A stretch of 45,034 bases of DNA. It comes from an uncultured Eubacteriales bacterium (lineage in GTDB: Bacteria; Bacillota; Clostridia; TANB77; CAG-508). Below are positions 1-8,950 of the stretch, one piece after another. The stretch is from NCBI GenBank assembly GCA_949840345.1, contig CATKWX010000014.1, forward strand, positions 1-45,034, in the 5' to 3' direction. The notes beneath the pieces were generated by a model. It had not been told where the DNA came from. It did no database searches and saw only the letters and a program-made list of their open reading frames with translations. The position numbers and the translations under genes are program-made. The number at the start of each line of letters is the position of its first letter. The first letter of the stretch is position 1.

Positions 1-32
1 AATAGCCATTTTTCTTGTCCCTTTTTTGTGGT

Positions 33-57
33 AGTGAATAGTTAAGAGTGAATAGTG
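33..57 (+). repeat. GAATAGTGAA-type short intergenic repeat
   Basis: A run of GTGAATAG / GTTAAGAGTG / GAATAGTGAAG units. The same A+T-rich motif recurs in many intergenic regions of this window (about 1423-1455, 6660-6695, 11470-11495, 15612-15645, 15790-15830, 17812-17845), usually just upstream of a TGTAGGG palindrome. It appears on the opposite strand near 19120-19155. Function unknown. Confidence 0.6.
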
Positions 58-158
58 AAGAATTATTGGTAATTTTTTACTAAAATTTTCTAAAAATACT
101 ACTATTAATACTATTTTTGTAGTATAATATATAAGTGATTTTAGAAAGGATGATGTAA

Positions 159-1352
159 ATGTACCCAAATAACAAGAAAAATATATACAGAATAATAATG
201 TTAGTTATAGTAACAGCTTTTGTAACAATGCTACTAACAGTAGTTGGATTTACTAATTATTTAAGAAAAGATGGAAATATAAGATATATAATAAGTTCAG
301 TAGAGGCAAATGATTTAGAGACAGAGATATTAAAAATTAGAGCAGTAATAGATAAATATTATTTAAAAGATATAGATGAACAAAAATTAATAAATGGAGC
401 TATAAAAGGGTATGTAGAAGCATTAGGAGATAAATATACAGAATATTTAGTTGGAGAAGAATGGACTGAGATGGAAACAAATACACTTGGACATTATGTT
501 GGAATTGGTGTGTATATTGCAGAGGATAAAGAAAATAACCAAATAGTTATTATTTCTCCTATGGAAGGGTCTCCAGCAAAAGATTCTGGAATTATGCCAG
601 GAGATATTTTAGTAAAAGTAAATGATGTGGAATATACAGGGGAACAAATAGATGTAGCTGCTGAAGTTATGAAGGGAGAGCCTGGAACAACAGTAAAACT
701 AGAGATAAAAAGAAATGAAGAAACTTTAACATTTGAGGTTGAAAGAAGAGAAATAAAAATGAATCAAATAACTACAAAAATGTTAGAAGGTAACATCGGA
801 TATATTTCTATACCTAGTTTTAATGAAGGAACAGCCAAGGAATTTAAAGAAAAAGCAGAAAAATTAATAGCAGATGGAGCAACAAAATTTGTAATAGATG
901 TAAGGGATAACACAGGGGGTATTGTTTCAGAAGCCATACAAATAGCAGAATATTTAATACCTAAAAACAAAGTATTAATGGTAACTATAAATAAAGACAA
1001 AAAGCAAGAAGAAACAAAATCAAAAGAAAATAATTTTATAACTGGAGATTTAGTATTGCTAACTAACGGAAATTCAGCAAGTTCTACAGAAATATTAGCA
1101 GCGGCAATAAAGGATAATGATAGAGGAAAACTAGTTGGAACAAGAACTTATGGAAAAGGTGTTATGCAACAAATATTACAACTTTCAGATGGTAATGCTC
1201 TAAAAATAACAACAGATGAATTTAAAACACCAAATGGAGATAAAATCGATGGAGTAGGAATTGAACCACATGAAGTTGTTAAATTAATTACAGATAATGA
1301 GGGAAATATAATAGACACACAGTTGCAAAAAGCAGTAGAAATGCTAAAATAA
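159..1352 (+). CDS. S41 family C-terminal processing peptidase (CtpA-like)
   Basis: A 397-residue membrane-anchored serine protease of the tail-specific/CtpA family, expected to cleave exported or envelope proteins. Residues about 11-34 form one hydrophobic N-terminal anchor, so the rest should lie outside the membrane. A PDZ domain follows at about residues 100-195 (the GDILVKVNDV segment is typical). The S41 catalytic core has the DNTGG loop, the nucleophile Ser306 in NGNSASSTE and the general base Lys333 in TYGKGV, so the Ser-Lys dyad is intact. The ATG at 159 is preceded by an AAAGGATG ribosome site. A TATAAT at 123-128 may be its -10 box but the -35 is weak. The gene appears monocistronic, with two REP palindromes separating it from lysS. 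Family assignment is secure; the substrate is unknown. Confidence 0.93.
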   Translation: MYPNNKKNIYRIIMLVIVTAFVTMLLTVVGFTNYLRKDGNIRYIISSVEANDLETEILKIRAVIDKYYLKDIDEQKLINGAIKGYVEALGDKYTEYLVGEEWTEMETNTLGHYVGIGVYIAEDKENNQIVIISPMEGSPAKDSGIMPGDILVKVNDVEYTGEQIDVAAEVMKGEPGTTVKLEIKRNEETLTFEVERREIKMNQITTKMLEGNIGYISIPSFNEGTAKEFKEKAEKLIADGATKFVIDVRDNTGGIVSEAIQIAEYLIPKNKVLMVTINKDKKQEETKSKENNFITGDLVLLTNGNSASSTEILAAAIKDNDRGKLVGTRTYGKGVMQQILQLSDGNALKITTDEFKTPNGDKIDGVGIEPHEVVKLITDNEGNIIDTQLQKAVEMLK

Positions 1353-1392
1353 TACTGTTTACAAATATAACATTTTAATATATAATAGCAAT

Positions 1393-1420
1393 TGTAGGGA
1401 ACGACGCCCTCGTCGTTCCG
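1393..1420 (+). repeat. REP-like palindrome (TGTAGGGAACGACG type)
   Basis: A TGTAGGG head followed by a GGAACGACG / CGTCGTTCC imperfect palindrome. It is one of more than 20 related elements in the window and lies downstream of the S41 protease gene. Confidence 0.85.
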
Positions 1421-1456
1421 TTATTGAATAGTGAATAATGAAGAGTGAATAATTAT

Positions 1457-1483
1457 TGTAGGAACGGCTTGCAAAGCCGTTCC
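1457..1483 (+). repeat. REP-like palindrome (GGAACGGCTT/AAGCCGTTCC)
   Basis: A variant with head TGTAGG and a near-perfect 10-bp stem GGAACGGCTT / AAGCCGTTCC. It sits 18 bp before the lysS ribosome site, separated from the previous REP by GAATAATGAAGAGTGAATAA-type repeat. Confidence 0.8.
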
Positions 1484-1514
1484 ACAAAAAAATATAATAA
1501 AGGAGAATTAAACC

Positions 1515-3002
1515 ATGGAAAATAATGAAAATGTAGAAGAATTAGATTTAAACCAATTAATGAAGATAAGAAGAGAAAAATTAGAAGAATTACAAGCAAA
1601 TGGACAAGATCCATTTGAAATAACAAAATATAATAGAACACATGTAAGTCAAGAAATTAGAGATAACTACGATGCTTTAGAGCAAAAAGATGTAACAATA
1701 GCAGGAAGAATTATAGCAAAAAGAATTATGGGAAAAGCATCATTTTGTACAATACAAGATAGCACAGGAAAAATGCAAAGCTATGTAAGTATAAACGATT
1801 TAGGAGAAGAGAGTTACAAGTTATTTAAAACTTATGATATAGGAGATATTATAGGTATTACAGGTTTCGTATTTAAAACAAGAACAGAAGAAATATCTGT
1901 ACACGCAAAAGAAGTTACTTTACTTACAAAATCTTTAAGACCATTACCAGAAAAATTCCATGGTTTAAAAGACATGGATTTAAGATATAGACAAAGATAT
2001 GTAGACTTAATAGTAAATCCAGAAGTAAAAAACACATTTGAATTAAGAAGCAAAATAATTAAAGAAGTAAGAAAATATCTAGATAATAAAGGATATCTAG
2101 AAGTAGATACACCTATACTAAACACAATAGCAGGAGGAGCTGCTGCTCGTCCATTTATAACACATCATAATACTTTAGATATAGATATGTACCTAAGAAT
2201 TGCAAACGAATTATACTTAAAAAGGTTAATAGTTGGCGGATTTGATAAAGTATATGAAATGGGAAGAATGTTTAGAAATGAAGGAATGGATATAAAGCAT
2301 AATCCAGAATTTACAAACATAGAGCTATATTCAGCTTTCGAAGACTACAACGATATGATGGACTTAACAGAAGATTTAGTAAGAACTGTAGCAAAAAATG
2401 TATTAGGAACAACGGATATTAACTATCAAGGAACAGATATAGACTTAACATCAAAATGGAAAAGAATTAGTATGATAGATGCTATAAAAGAAGCAACTGG
2501 AATAGACTTTAACATAATAGAATCTGACGAAGAAGCAACAAAAGTTGCAAAAGAAGCTGGCTTAGAAGTTGAAGGAGTAATGACAAGAGGAAATGTAATA
2601 AACTTAATGTTTGAAGAAAAAGTTGAGGATACATTAATTCAACCAACATTCATATATGATTACCCAGTTGAAGTATCTCCATTAACAAAAAAGAAAAAAT
2701 CAGATCCAAGGTTAACAGAAAGATTTGAAGTATTTATAGGCGGTAGAGAATATGGAAATGCATATTCTGAATTAAATGACCCAATAGACCAATATGAAAG
2801 ATTCAAAAGACAAGCAGAGTTAAGAGATGCAGGAGACGAAGAAGCAAATATGATGGATGAAGACTTCATAAATGCACTAGAATATGGAATGCCACCAACA
2901 GGAGGTTTAGGAATAGGAATAGATAGATTAATAATGTTACTTACAGATTCTGCATCAATTAGAGATGTTTTACTTTTCCCAACAATGAAACCACTTGCTT
3001 AA
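1515..3002 (+). CDS. lysS: Lysine--tRNA ligase (class II)
   Basis: Charges tRNA-Lys with lysine in the cytoplasm. At 495 residues it has the usual length of bacterial LysRS. The N-terminal OB-fold anticodon-binding domain covers about residues 55-150. The class II core follows, with motif 1 around the [17 protein letters not shown] segment, motif 2 at [13 protein letters not shown] and motif 3 at [13 protein letters not shown] near the C-terminus. The ATG at 1515 follows AAAGGAG with normal spacing. The gene is flanked on both sides by REP or hairpin elements and looks monocistronic. It has no in-frame CGG codon, in contrast to several neighbours that are interrupted at one. Confidence 0.97.
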   Translation: MENNENVEELDLNQLMKIRREKLEELQANGQDPFEITKYNRTHVSQEIRDNYDALEQKDVTIAGRIIAKRIMGKASFCTIQDSTGKMQSYVSINDLGEESYKLFKTYDIGDIIGITGFVFKTRTEEISVHAKEVTLLTKSLRPLPEKFHGLKDMDLRYRQRYVDLIVNPEVKNTFELRSKIIKEVRKYLDNKGYLEVDTPILNTIAGGAAARPFITHHNTLDIDMYLRIANELYLKRLIVGGFDKVYEMGRMFRNEGMDIKHNPEFTNIELYSAFEDYNDMMDLTEDLVRTVAKNVLGTTDINYQGTDIDLTSKWKRISMIDAIKEATGIDFNIIESDEEATKVAKEAGLEVEGVMTRGNVINLMFEEKVEDTLIQPTFIYDYPVEVSPLTKKKKSDPRLTERFEVFIGGREYGNAYSELNDPIDQYERFKRQAELRDAGDEEANMMDEDFINALEYGMPPTGGLGIGIDRLIMLLTDSASIRDVLLFPTMKPLA

Positions 3003-3121
3003 ACGAATGAAAAGCGGCATCTTGCGGTGTCAATCGTCGCAAAAAATCTTTCGACATACACTCGTATAGTCTCAAGATTTTTTGCTAGATTTCCTAGCAA
3101 TATACCACTTTTGCTTCGTTT
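3001..3121 (+). other. Structured ~120-nt element, copy 1 (nested inverted repeat)
   Basis: It begins within the lysS stop codon and ends in the reverse complement of its own start (AAACGAA ... TTCGTTT). Inside is a second stem, GCAAAAAATCTT / AAGATTTTTTGC, capped by the core TCGACATAC-ACTC-GTATAGTCTC. The same nested layout with a related core recurs at 5682-5818 and 34558-34682. It may act as a terminator or structured RNA, or be a small non-autonomous element. Confidence 0.6.
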
Positions 3122-3138
3122 AATTAGTGCAACAATAT

Positions 3139-3165
3139 TGTAGGGAACAGACCAACGTCGTTCCG
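3139..3165 (+). repeat. REP-like palindrome (TGTAGGGAACAGACC type)
   Basis: Head TGTAGGGAAC, middle AGACCAACG, tail TCGTTCCG. It is a frequent subtype here (also at 4644, 9465, 11499 and 17848) with a shortened stem compared with the ACGACG subtype. Confidence 0.8.
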
Positions 3166-3220
3166 TGTGGCGAAGCCACTTTTCTTATTTAATTAATGCA
3201 GTTGTAATTAGGAGGTACAA

Positions 3221-3826
3221 ATGACTTTAGAGAATAAATTAAATATTACTAATCAAGTTGAACTAGCAAGAGAAGAAGAAAGAATTAGTAAAATACGAGC
3301 AAAAGAAATGTTCGAAACAGGATATTTGAATACATTAGAACCAGGAACATTTGAAACTTTAAAGAAAATTCACAAATTTTTATTCGAAGATATATATGAA
3401 TTTGCAGGAAAGTTAAGAAAAGTAAATATTGCAAAAGGAAATTTTAGATTTATACCCCTTACTTATCTTGATGAGGCTGTTAAAAATATTGAAAAAATGC
3501 CACAGTCAACTTATGAAGAAATAATAGAAAAATATGTAGAAATGAATATAGCACATCCGTTTAGAGAAGGAAATGGCAGAAGTACAAGAATTTGGCTTGA
3601 TTTAATTTTGAAAAGGGAGTTAAATCTAGTAATTGACTGGAGTAAAGTTGATAAAACAGATTATCTACTTGCAATGGAACGTAGTCCTATAAAGGATATA
3701 GAAATTAAAGAATTATTAAAGAAAAGTTTAACTAATAAAATAGACGATAGAGAAGTGTATATGAAGGGTATAGACAATAGCTATTTATATGAGGGTTATT
3801 TGGCGTTTAAGATAGATGAATTATAG
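3221..3826 (+). CDS. Fic family protein (class III-like, self-inhibited)
   Basis: A 201-residue Fic-domain protein, expected to transfer AMP (or another phosphate-linked group) from a nucleotide to a target protein. The full active-site motif HPFREGNGR is at residues 112-120, with catalytic His112 and the phosphate-binding loop intact. Near the C-terminus NSYLYEG carries the (S/T)xxxE(G/N) pattern (Ser187, Glu191), which in class III Fic proteins is the inhibitory helix that blocks productive ATP binding. The start at 3221 follows a good AGGAGG. No antitoxin partner is encoded beside it, which fits built-in inhibition. It stands alone between lysS and the site-2 protease. The target is unknown. 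Confidence 0.9.
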   Translation: MTLENKLNITNQVELAREEERISKIRAKEMFETGYLNTLEPGTFETLKKIHKFLFEDIYEFAGKLRKVNIAKGNFRFIPLTYLDEAVKNIEKMPQSTYEEIIEKYVEMNIAHPFREGNGRSTRIWLDLILKRELNLVIDWSKVDKTDYLLAMERSPIKDIEIKELLKKSLTNKIDDREVYMKGIDNSYLYEGYLAFKIDEL

Positions 3827-3874
3827 ATCAAATACGTTATGTTAATAGAAACACAAAAGAAAGGTAGGAATTAA

Positions 3875-4628
3875 ATGTTTGGTTTTGGAATAGATAAAAG
3901 AACATTATATATAATACTTGCAATATTTGGTGTAATTACTATTATTAGTTGGGGAACTAGTGGAATATTAGCATTTTTATTGTCCCTTCCAGCAGTAATA
4001 ATAGCACTTACATTTCACGAATTTGCACATGCGTATGCTGCAGATAAATTAGGAGATGATACTCCAAGAATGCAAGGAAGGCTAAATTTAAATCCATTAA
4101 GCCATATAGATTGGTTTCGGATTAATTACTTTAGCTTTATTTCATTTTGGATGGGGAAAGCCAGTTCAAATTAATAGAAGGAATTTTTCAAATAGAAAAA
4201 TATCAAATTCAGCAGCAGAAGCAATTGTTGCAATTGCAGGACCAATAATGAATTTCTTAATAGCTTTTATATTTACTATAATATTTTTTGTTTTATCTGA
4301 ATTTGTACCTAATTTTCTATTTGCATTAGATGGTGCTATATATGTAATATTTTTAAATATTATACTTATTAATATAAGTTTAGGAGTATTTAACTTAATA
4401 CCAGTGCCACCATTAGATGGTTCAAAAGTTTTAATTCACTTTTTACCATATAATACAAAGCAATGGTTTGAAAGTAAACAATATATTTTTTATATAGTAT
4501 TATTATTTTTAGTATTCATAGATATAAACGGAACTTCTGTAATATCACATATATTATCACCTGTAATAAATGGAATATTTAATGGAATGAGTTGGATTGT
4601 AACATCAATAATAAATTTGTTTGTATAA
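3875..4628 (+). CDS. Site-2 protease family zinc metalloprotease (M50), frame broken by an extra C at an in-frame CGG
   Basis: A membrane-embedded zinc protease of the M50 family. The first part has the zinc motif HEFAH at residues 48-52 and ends in a nonsense tail at 4174. The second part resumes in the +1 frame and carries PVPPLDG, the third zinc-ligand motif, plus several transmembrane segments. The break is at codon 82, an in-frame CGG at 4118-4120. Dropping C4118 reads [20 protein letters not shown], as expected for the family, and gives about 250 residues. No other change is needed. This is either a +1 recoding site, a sequence error or a recent mutation; the identical event in seven other genes favours recoding. 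The RBS is AAAGGTAGG before the ATG at 3875. Confidence 0.85.
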
Positions 4629-4643
4629 ACAAATTTATTATAC

Positions 4644-4670
4644 TGTAGGGAACAGACCAACGTCGTTCCG
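4644..4670 (+). repeat. REP-like palindrome (TGTAGGGAACAGACC type)
   Basis: The same subtype as 3139-3165, lying between the site-2 protease gene and tsaD. Confidence 0.8.
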
Positions 4671-4698
4671 CAATAAATATATATAAAAGGAAAAGAAT

Positions 4699-5688
4699 AT
4701 GAAAGATGTAATTGTACTAGGAATTGAATCAAGTTGTGATGAAACCTCTGTAGCTATTGTAAAAAATGGTAGAGAGGTTATTTCTAATGTAATAAATTCA
4801 CAAATAAAAATTCACGAAACATATGGCGGAGTAGTACCAGAAATTGCATCAAGATGCCATATTGAGGTTATAAATCAAGTTACAAAAGAAGCCTTAAAAC
4901 AAGCTAATATGACTTTTAAAGATATAGATGTTGTAGCGTGTACATATGGACCGGGATTAGTTGGAGCATTACTTGTTGGAGTTTCATATGCAAAGGCGTT
5001 AAGCTTTGCACTAAACAAACCACTTGTTGGTGTTAACCACATAGAAGGACATATTGCAGCAAATTACATAACACATAAAGAATTAAAACCACCATTTTTA
5101 TGCTTAATAATTTCAGGAGGACATACTCATTTAGTTAATATAAAAGATTACACAGAATTTGAGATATTAGGAAAAACAAGAGATGACGCAATTGGTGAGG
5201 CATTTGATAAAGTTGCAAGAGTAGTAGGATTAGGGTATCCAGGAGGACCTAAAGTAGATAAATTAGCCAAAGTTGGTAGAGCAAATATAGAGCTTCCAAG
5301 AACATATTTTGATAATTTAGACTTTAGTTTTAGTGGAATAAAAACTGCAGTTTTAAATTTAAATCACAAGGACCCAAACATAAATAAAGCAGATTTATGT
5401 GCTAGCTTTGAACAAGCAGTAACCGAGGTATTGGTTACAAATTCAAAAAAAGCTATGAATAAATTAAACGTAAATAAAATTGCATTAGCAGGAGGAGTAT
5501 CTGCAAATAGCTATATAAGAGACAGTTTTAAAAACATAAAAGATATAGAAGTGTATTTTCCAGAAATAAATTTGTGCACAGATAATGCAGCAATGATAGC
5601 CTCAGCTGCATATTATAATTATAAACTAGGAAAGGTATCAGATTTGAGGTTAAATGCAATACCAAATTTAAAAATAGGAGAAGTTTGA
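4699..5688 (+). CDS. tsaD: tRNA N6-adenosine threonylcarbamoyltransferase TsaD
   Basis: Transfers the threonylcarbamoyl group to A37 of tRNAs that read ANN codons, working with TsaB and TsaE. The 329 residues begin with the ASKHA-type phosphate loop [14 protein letters not shown]. The metal-binding HIEGHIAAN motif is at about residues 113-121, followed by ISGGHTHL and the C-terminal [10 protein letters not shown] and CTDNAAMIA motifs, so the protein looks complete and slightly shorter than average. Its GPG motif is encoded CCG GGA, which shows that a CGG out of frame causes no break. The start at 4699 follows AAAGGAAAAG. The 3' end of the gene is part of the structured element at 5682-5818. 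Confidence 0.96.
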   Translation: MKDVIVLGIESSCDETSVAIVKNGREVISNVINSQIKIHETYGGVVPEIASRCHIEVINQVTKEALKQANMTFKDIDVVACTYGPGLVGALLVGVSYAKALSFALNKPLVGVNHIEGHIAANYITHKELKPPFLCLIISGGHTHLVNIKDYTEFEILGKTRDDAIGEAFDKVARVVGLGYPGGPKVDKLAKVGRANIELPRTYFDNLDFSFSGIKTAVLNLNHKDPNINKADLCASFEQAVTEVLVTNSKKAMNKLNVNKIALAGGVSANSYIRDSFKNIKDIEVYFPEINLCTDNAAMIASAAYYNYKLGKVSDLRLNAIPNLKIGEV

Positions 5689-5818
5689 AAAATAAATCAG
5701 CATATTGCTTACGTTATTTAAAACTAGAAAATCCTCGATGTACAACCGTACACCTCCGGTATTTCTAGTTTTAAATGCTTGAGCCATATACTAATTCTTT
5801 TTCAAACTAAATTTGTGT
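5682..5818 (+). other. Structured ~120-nt element, copy 2 (overlaps tsaD 3' end)
   Basis: Outer arms AGTTTGAAAAA / TTTTTCAAACT pair the last codons of tsaD with sequence ~120 nt downstream. An inner stem AAAACTAGAAA / TTTCTAGTTTT carries the core TCGATGTAC-AACC-GTACACCTCCG. Copy 3 at 34558 shares the core TC-ATGTAC-NNNN-GTACACCTCCG, the left motif AATCAGCAT and the right motif ATATACTAATTCTTTT. Confidence 0.6.
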
Positions 5819-5834
5819 AAAAGAGGTGAGAACG

Positions 5835-6533
5835 ATGTCTATATATGCAATTGCCGATTTGCATTTGTCATTTGGAACTAATAAACCAATGGATATATTT
5901 GGAGAAAATTGGGGAAATCATTGGGAAAAGATAAAGAGAGATTGGTTGCAAAAAGTAAATGAAGAAGATTTAGTGTTACTACCAGGAGATTTTTCTTGGG
6001 CAATGTACTTAAAAGATACATATGATGATTTTAAATACTTAAATGAATTACCAGGAAAGAAAATATTGTTAAAAGGAAATCACGATTATTGGTGGACTAC
6101 ACTAAAATCAATGAGAGATTATTTAAAGGCAAATAACTTTTTAAATATAGATTTTTTATATAATAATAGTTATTTATATGAAGATTATATAATTGCAGGA
6201 ACAAGAGGTTGGCAATGGAGCGATTCAGAAGAGGACTACAAATTATTAAGAAGAGAAATGTTAAGATTAGAATTATCTATACAAGATGGTATAAAAAATT
6301 TTGGAAGTGACAAAAAGATAATAATATGTACACATTATCCACCATTTAATACAACAAAAAATGAAGAATTAAGTTATATAAATATGATGAAGAAATATAA
6401 TGTAGAAAAATGCATATATGGACATTTGCATGGAAATTCACATAAAGATGCAATACAAGGAAACATAGAAGGAATAGATTTTAAATTAGTAAGTTCAGAT
6501 TATACAGATTTTACCTTGGAAAAAATTTACTAA
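5835..6533 (+). CDS. Metallophosphoesterase (calcineurin-like phosphohydrolase)
   Basis: A 232-residue cytoplasmic dinuclear-metal phosphoesterase. The metal-binding motifs appear in order: IADLHLS near the N-terminus (DxH), LPGDFSW (GD), KGNHDYWW (GNHD), CTHYPPF (H) and YGHLHG (GHxH). These are sufficient for an active enzyme of the Icc/YkuE type, but the substrate cannot be read from sequence. The ATG at 5835 is preferred over the in-frame GTG at 5826 because AGAGGTGAG sits 5-10 bases upstream of it. It appears monocistronic, after the structured element that closes tsaD. Confidence 0.9.
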   Translation: MSIYAIADLHLSFGTNKPMDIFGENWGNHWEKIKRDWLQKVNEEDLVLLPGDFSWAMYLKDTYDDFKYLNELPGKKILLKGNHDYWWTTLKSMRDYLKANNFLNIDFLYNNSYLYEDYIIAGTRGWQWSDSEEDYKLLRREMLRLELSIQDGIKNFGSDKKIIICTHYPPFNTTKNEELSYINMMKKYNVEKCIYGHLHGNSHKDAIQGNIEGIDFKLVSSDYTDFTLEKIY

Positions 6534-6619
6534 AACTAATGACAAAAAAATATATATTTGTTATAATTATAATATTATTGTTTATAATATAAATTTTTTC
6601 GACAAAATAAATAATTATG

Positions 6620-6663
6620 TGTAGGGACATAGGCGGAAGATTAGCTACGAAGCCGATGCCGAG
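6620..6663 (+). repeat. Composite intergenic repeat (GATTAGCTACGAAGC element)
   Basis: A degenerate TGTAGGGAC head runs into GGCGGAAGATTAGCTACGAA then GCCGATGCCGAG. The GATTAGCTRCGAAG motif also occurs at 15588-15601 and 17788-17801, each time followed by a GCCGA(A/G)TGAATAGTGAA-like stretch. Another intergenic repeat family. Confidence 0.6.
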
Positions 6664-6715
6664 TGAAAAATTAATAATGAATAGTGAATAATAAAGATAA
6701 AGGAGTACATAACTA

Positions 6716-7696
6716 ATGAGTAAGAAAACTATAATTACAATAGTATCAATAGCAGTAACAAGCATTATTGTTGCTATATCAGCTGTATTAATAATAAACA
6801 GAATTAATATAGCTAAAAAAACGGTTTCAACAGGAAATAATATGAGTGAAAATGGGAAACTACCTACTGAAACTCCAAGTGAAGAGCCATCAGATGAACC
6901 GAGTGAAGAGCCTAGCCCATCACCATCTGCTAGTCCAAAACCAATTGTTCCAGTAGGAAAATACTACATAAAAGTTAATACTCAAGCAAATACAGTAACA
7001 ATATATACAAAGGATGAAAACGGCAATTATACAGTGCCAGTAAAAGCAATGGTATGCTCAACAGGATATGCCACACCAAAAAATTCTAAATATCAAACAA
7101 AAGGAAAATGGACATGGGGATTAATGATAGGTGGTGTATATACACAATGGGAAACACACATAACAGGAAATATATTATTCCATTCGGTGCCATATTTAAG
7201 AAAAGGAGATCATAATTCACTAGAGTACTGGGCTTACGACCAATTAGGAACTACATGTTCTGCAGGTTGTGTTAGACTTACTTGTGCTGATGCACTATGG
7301 ATATATAATAATTGTGCTGTAGGAACAACAGTAGAATTTTATGCAAGCTCTAACCCAGGACCACTTGGAAAACCAAGTGCAATGAAAATATCAGGAAATG
7401 TAGAGTGTAGAGGTTGGGATCCAACAGATAATCATCCAGGTAATCCTTGGAGAAATGTTATAGTAGATGTACCATCACCAGAGCCAACAGTTGAACCTAC
7501 TGTAGAACCATCACCAGTTGTAGTACCAAGTATAGAACCATCAGAAGAACCGACTCCAGTTGTAATACCAACTATTGAGCCAACACCAGATCCAACAATA
7601 ATACCAGAAGTACCATCACCAAGTGAGGTTCCAATAGTAACACCAACGCAAAATGTTACAACTACACCAACGGAGAATAATGATTCGGCAGAATAA
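6716..7696 (+). CDS. L,D-transpeptidase (YkuD domain), secreted or membrane-anchored
   Basis: A 326-residue cell-wall cross-linking or protein-anchoring enzyme. Residues about 5-28 are a hydrophobic anchor or signal. Residues 51-78 are a Pro/Glu/Ser spacer (repeats such as EEPSDEPSEEPSPSPS). The YkuD catalytic domain spans about 82-212, with the catalytic pair His156 (in ILFHSVPY) and Cys185 (in CSAGCVRL) and Arg187 in place. After residue about 245 there is a second long Pro/Glu/Val/Thr-rich tail, unusual at the C-terminus and likely to span or bind wall material. The start at 6716 follows AAAGGAG. It is monocistronic, preceded by a repeat-filled gap. Confidence 0.92.
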   Translation: MSKKTIITIVSIAVTSIIVAISAVLIINRINIAKKTVSTGNNMSENGKLPTETPSEEPSDEPSEEPSPSPSASPKPIVPVGKYYIKVNTQANTVTIYTKDENGNYTVPVKAMVCSTGYATPKNSKYQTKGKWTWGLMIGGVYTQWETHITGNILFHSVPYLRKGDHNSLEYWAYDQLGTTCSAGCVRLTCADALWIYNNCAVGTTVEFYASSNPGPLGKPSAMKISGNVECRGWDPTDNHPGNPWRNVIVDVPSPEPTVEPTVEPSPVVVPSIEPSEEPTPVVIPTIEPTPDPTIIPEVPSPSEVPIVTPTQNVTTTPTENNDSAE

Positions 7697-7722
7697 CACC
7701 ATAATAATGAATATTACAAATG

Positions 7723-7746
7723 TGTAGAGGTAAGTCTTGCACTTGC
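7723..7746 (+). repeat. Degenerate REP-like palindrome
   Basis: Head TGTAGAGG with a short stem GGTAAG / CTTGCC. It is more decayed than the other copies and lies downstream of the L,D-transpeptidase gene. Confidence 0.45.
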
Positions 7747-7773
7747 CGTTATGACAAACGAATACCAAAACAA

Positions 7774-7797
7774 TGTAGGGGCGTATGATTACGCCCC
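7774..7797 (+). repeat. REP-like palindrome (GGGGCGTA/TACGCCCC)
   Basis: Head TGTAGGGGCGTA then TGAT then TACGCCCC: a perfect 8-bp stem. An identical copy lies at 33144-33167. Confidence 0.85.
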
Positions 7798-7832
7798 ATT
7801 TTAAATAATAAAAAATATTTTAGCAAAAGGTA

Positions 7833-7859
7833 TTGACAATTGCTAAAATTGGTTATAAT
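7833..7859 (+). promoter_or_regulatory. SigA-type promoter of the hrcA heat-shock operon
   Basis: TTGACA at 7833-7838 and TATAAT at 7854-7859, with a short 15-bp spacer. The CIRCE operator follows immediately, placing the start of transcription beside the repressor site. Confidence 0.75.
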
Positions 7860-7868
7860 ATATATGCG

Positions 7869-7895
7869 TTAGCAAACAAAACACACAAGTGCTAA
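7869..7895 (+). promoter_or_regulatory. CIRCE operator (HrcA binding site)
   Basis: TTAGCAAAC - 9 nt - AAGTGCTAA, matching the CIRCE consensus TTAGCACTC-N9-GAGTGCTAA with mismatches in the left arm and one in the right arm. It lies 14 bp before the hrcA start, as in other Firmicutes, and implies HrcA autorepression relieved by heat shock. Confidence 0.85.
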
Positions 7896-7909
7896 TAAGA
7901 GGTGAGAAA

Positions 7910-8950
7910 ATGCTTGATTCTAGAAAGAAAAGAGTATTACAAGCTATAATTGAAGAATATATAAATACAGCTGAACCAGTAAGTTCTGCAGCAATAACAA
8001 TAGATCATGGTTTAAATTGCAGTAGTGCTACAATTAGAAACGATATGGCAGAGCTTGAAAAAGAAGGCTATTTAGATAAACCTCACACATCTGCTGGTAG
8101 AGTTCCATCAGCTAAAGGATATAGATTTTATGTAGATGAATTATTAAATGACGAAAATATTAGCTTAGATGAAATTCAATTCATAAAGTCTAGATTAGAA
8201 ACAAAAGTAAATGAAATTGAGGATTTAACAAAAATAACTACAAATACAATATCTGAACTAACACACTATGCAACAGTTGCTATAGGACCAAAGTCAATAG
8301 AACAAACAATAGAAGATATTAAATTTGTTTTGTTAGGTAGTAGGGTTTTAATGGCTGTCATATTAACAGATTCTGGTTCAATAAAGGAATCAATAATAAA
8401 ATTTGATGAAGATATTACTGCAAGTCAGGTTGAAAATCTTAATTTCATATTTAACAATAAATTAAGGGGAAAACCATTAGGTAAAATAGATAAGCCTATG
8501 GAAGAATACATCTCTTCAGAAATGAATAATCAAATAAATGTAATAAAACCAATAATTGACCAAATGAATAAAGCAATTGGAGAAAGTGAAAACTTATATT
8601 TAGAAGGAGCAAGTAGAGTATTCGATTTTCCAGAATTTAATAAAATAGATACAGCAAGAAACTTTCTAAACATATTAGACACTAAAGAAATGATGATAGA
8701 TTTACTAAATACAGGTTTTGCAAAAGACATAAATGTTTACATCGGAGATGAAAATAGTAATACTGAATTAAAGGATTTTAGTATAGTTACTTTTAAACAT
8801 ACTATAGGAAATAAAGATTTAGGAACAATAGGAATTATAGGACCAAAAAGAATGGATTATTCAAAGGTTATATCGGTAATGAAATATATTAGTAAAAATC
8901 TAAATAATAGGTTAAATGAAGGTGAAAAGGAGGAAAAAGATGATGGATGA
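7910..8950 (+). CDS. hrcA: Heat-inducible transcription repressor HrcA
   Basis: A 346-residue repressor that binds CIRCE and is kept active by GroEL in other bacteria. The N-terminal winged helix is clear (RKKRVLQAIIEEYINTAEPV, then the recognition segment SSATIRNDMAELEKEGYL and PHTSAGRVPS). The C-terminal dimer/sensor domain follows to the end (IGIIGPKRMDYSKVI is typical). The ATG at 7910 with AGAGGTGAG upstream is chosen over the in-frame GTG at 7889, which lies inside the CIRCE arm. It is the first gene of hrcA-grpE-dnaK-dnaJ. Its last 11 bases overlap the grpE start. Confidence 0.96.
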   Translation: MLDSRKKRVLQAIIEEYINTAEPVSSAAITIDHGLNCSSATIRNDMAELEKEGYLDKPHTSAGRVPSAKGYRFYVDELLNDENISLDEIQFIKSRLETKVNEIEDLTKITTNTISELTHYATVAIGPKSIEQTIEDIKFVLLGSRVLMAVILTDSGSIKESIIKFDEDITASQVENLNFIFNNKLRGKPLGKIDKPMEEYISSEMNNQINVIKPIIDQMNKAIGESENLYLEGASRVFDFPEFNKIDTARNFLNILDTKEMMIDLLNTGFAKDINVYIGDENSNTELKDFSIVTFKHTIGNKDLGTIGIIGPKRMDYSKVISVMKYISKNLNNRLNEGEKEEKDDG

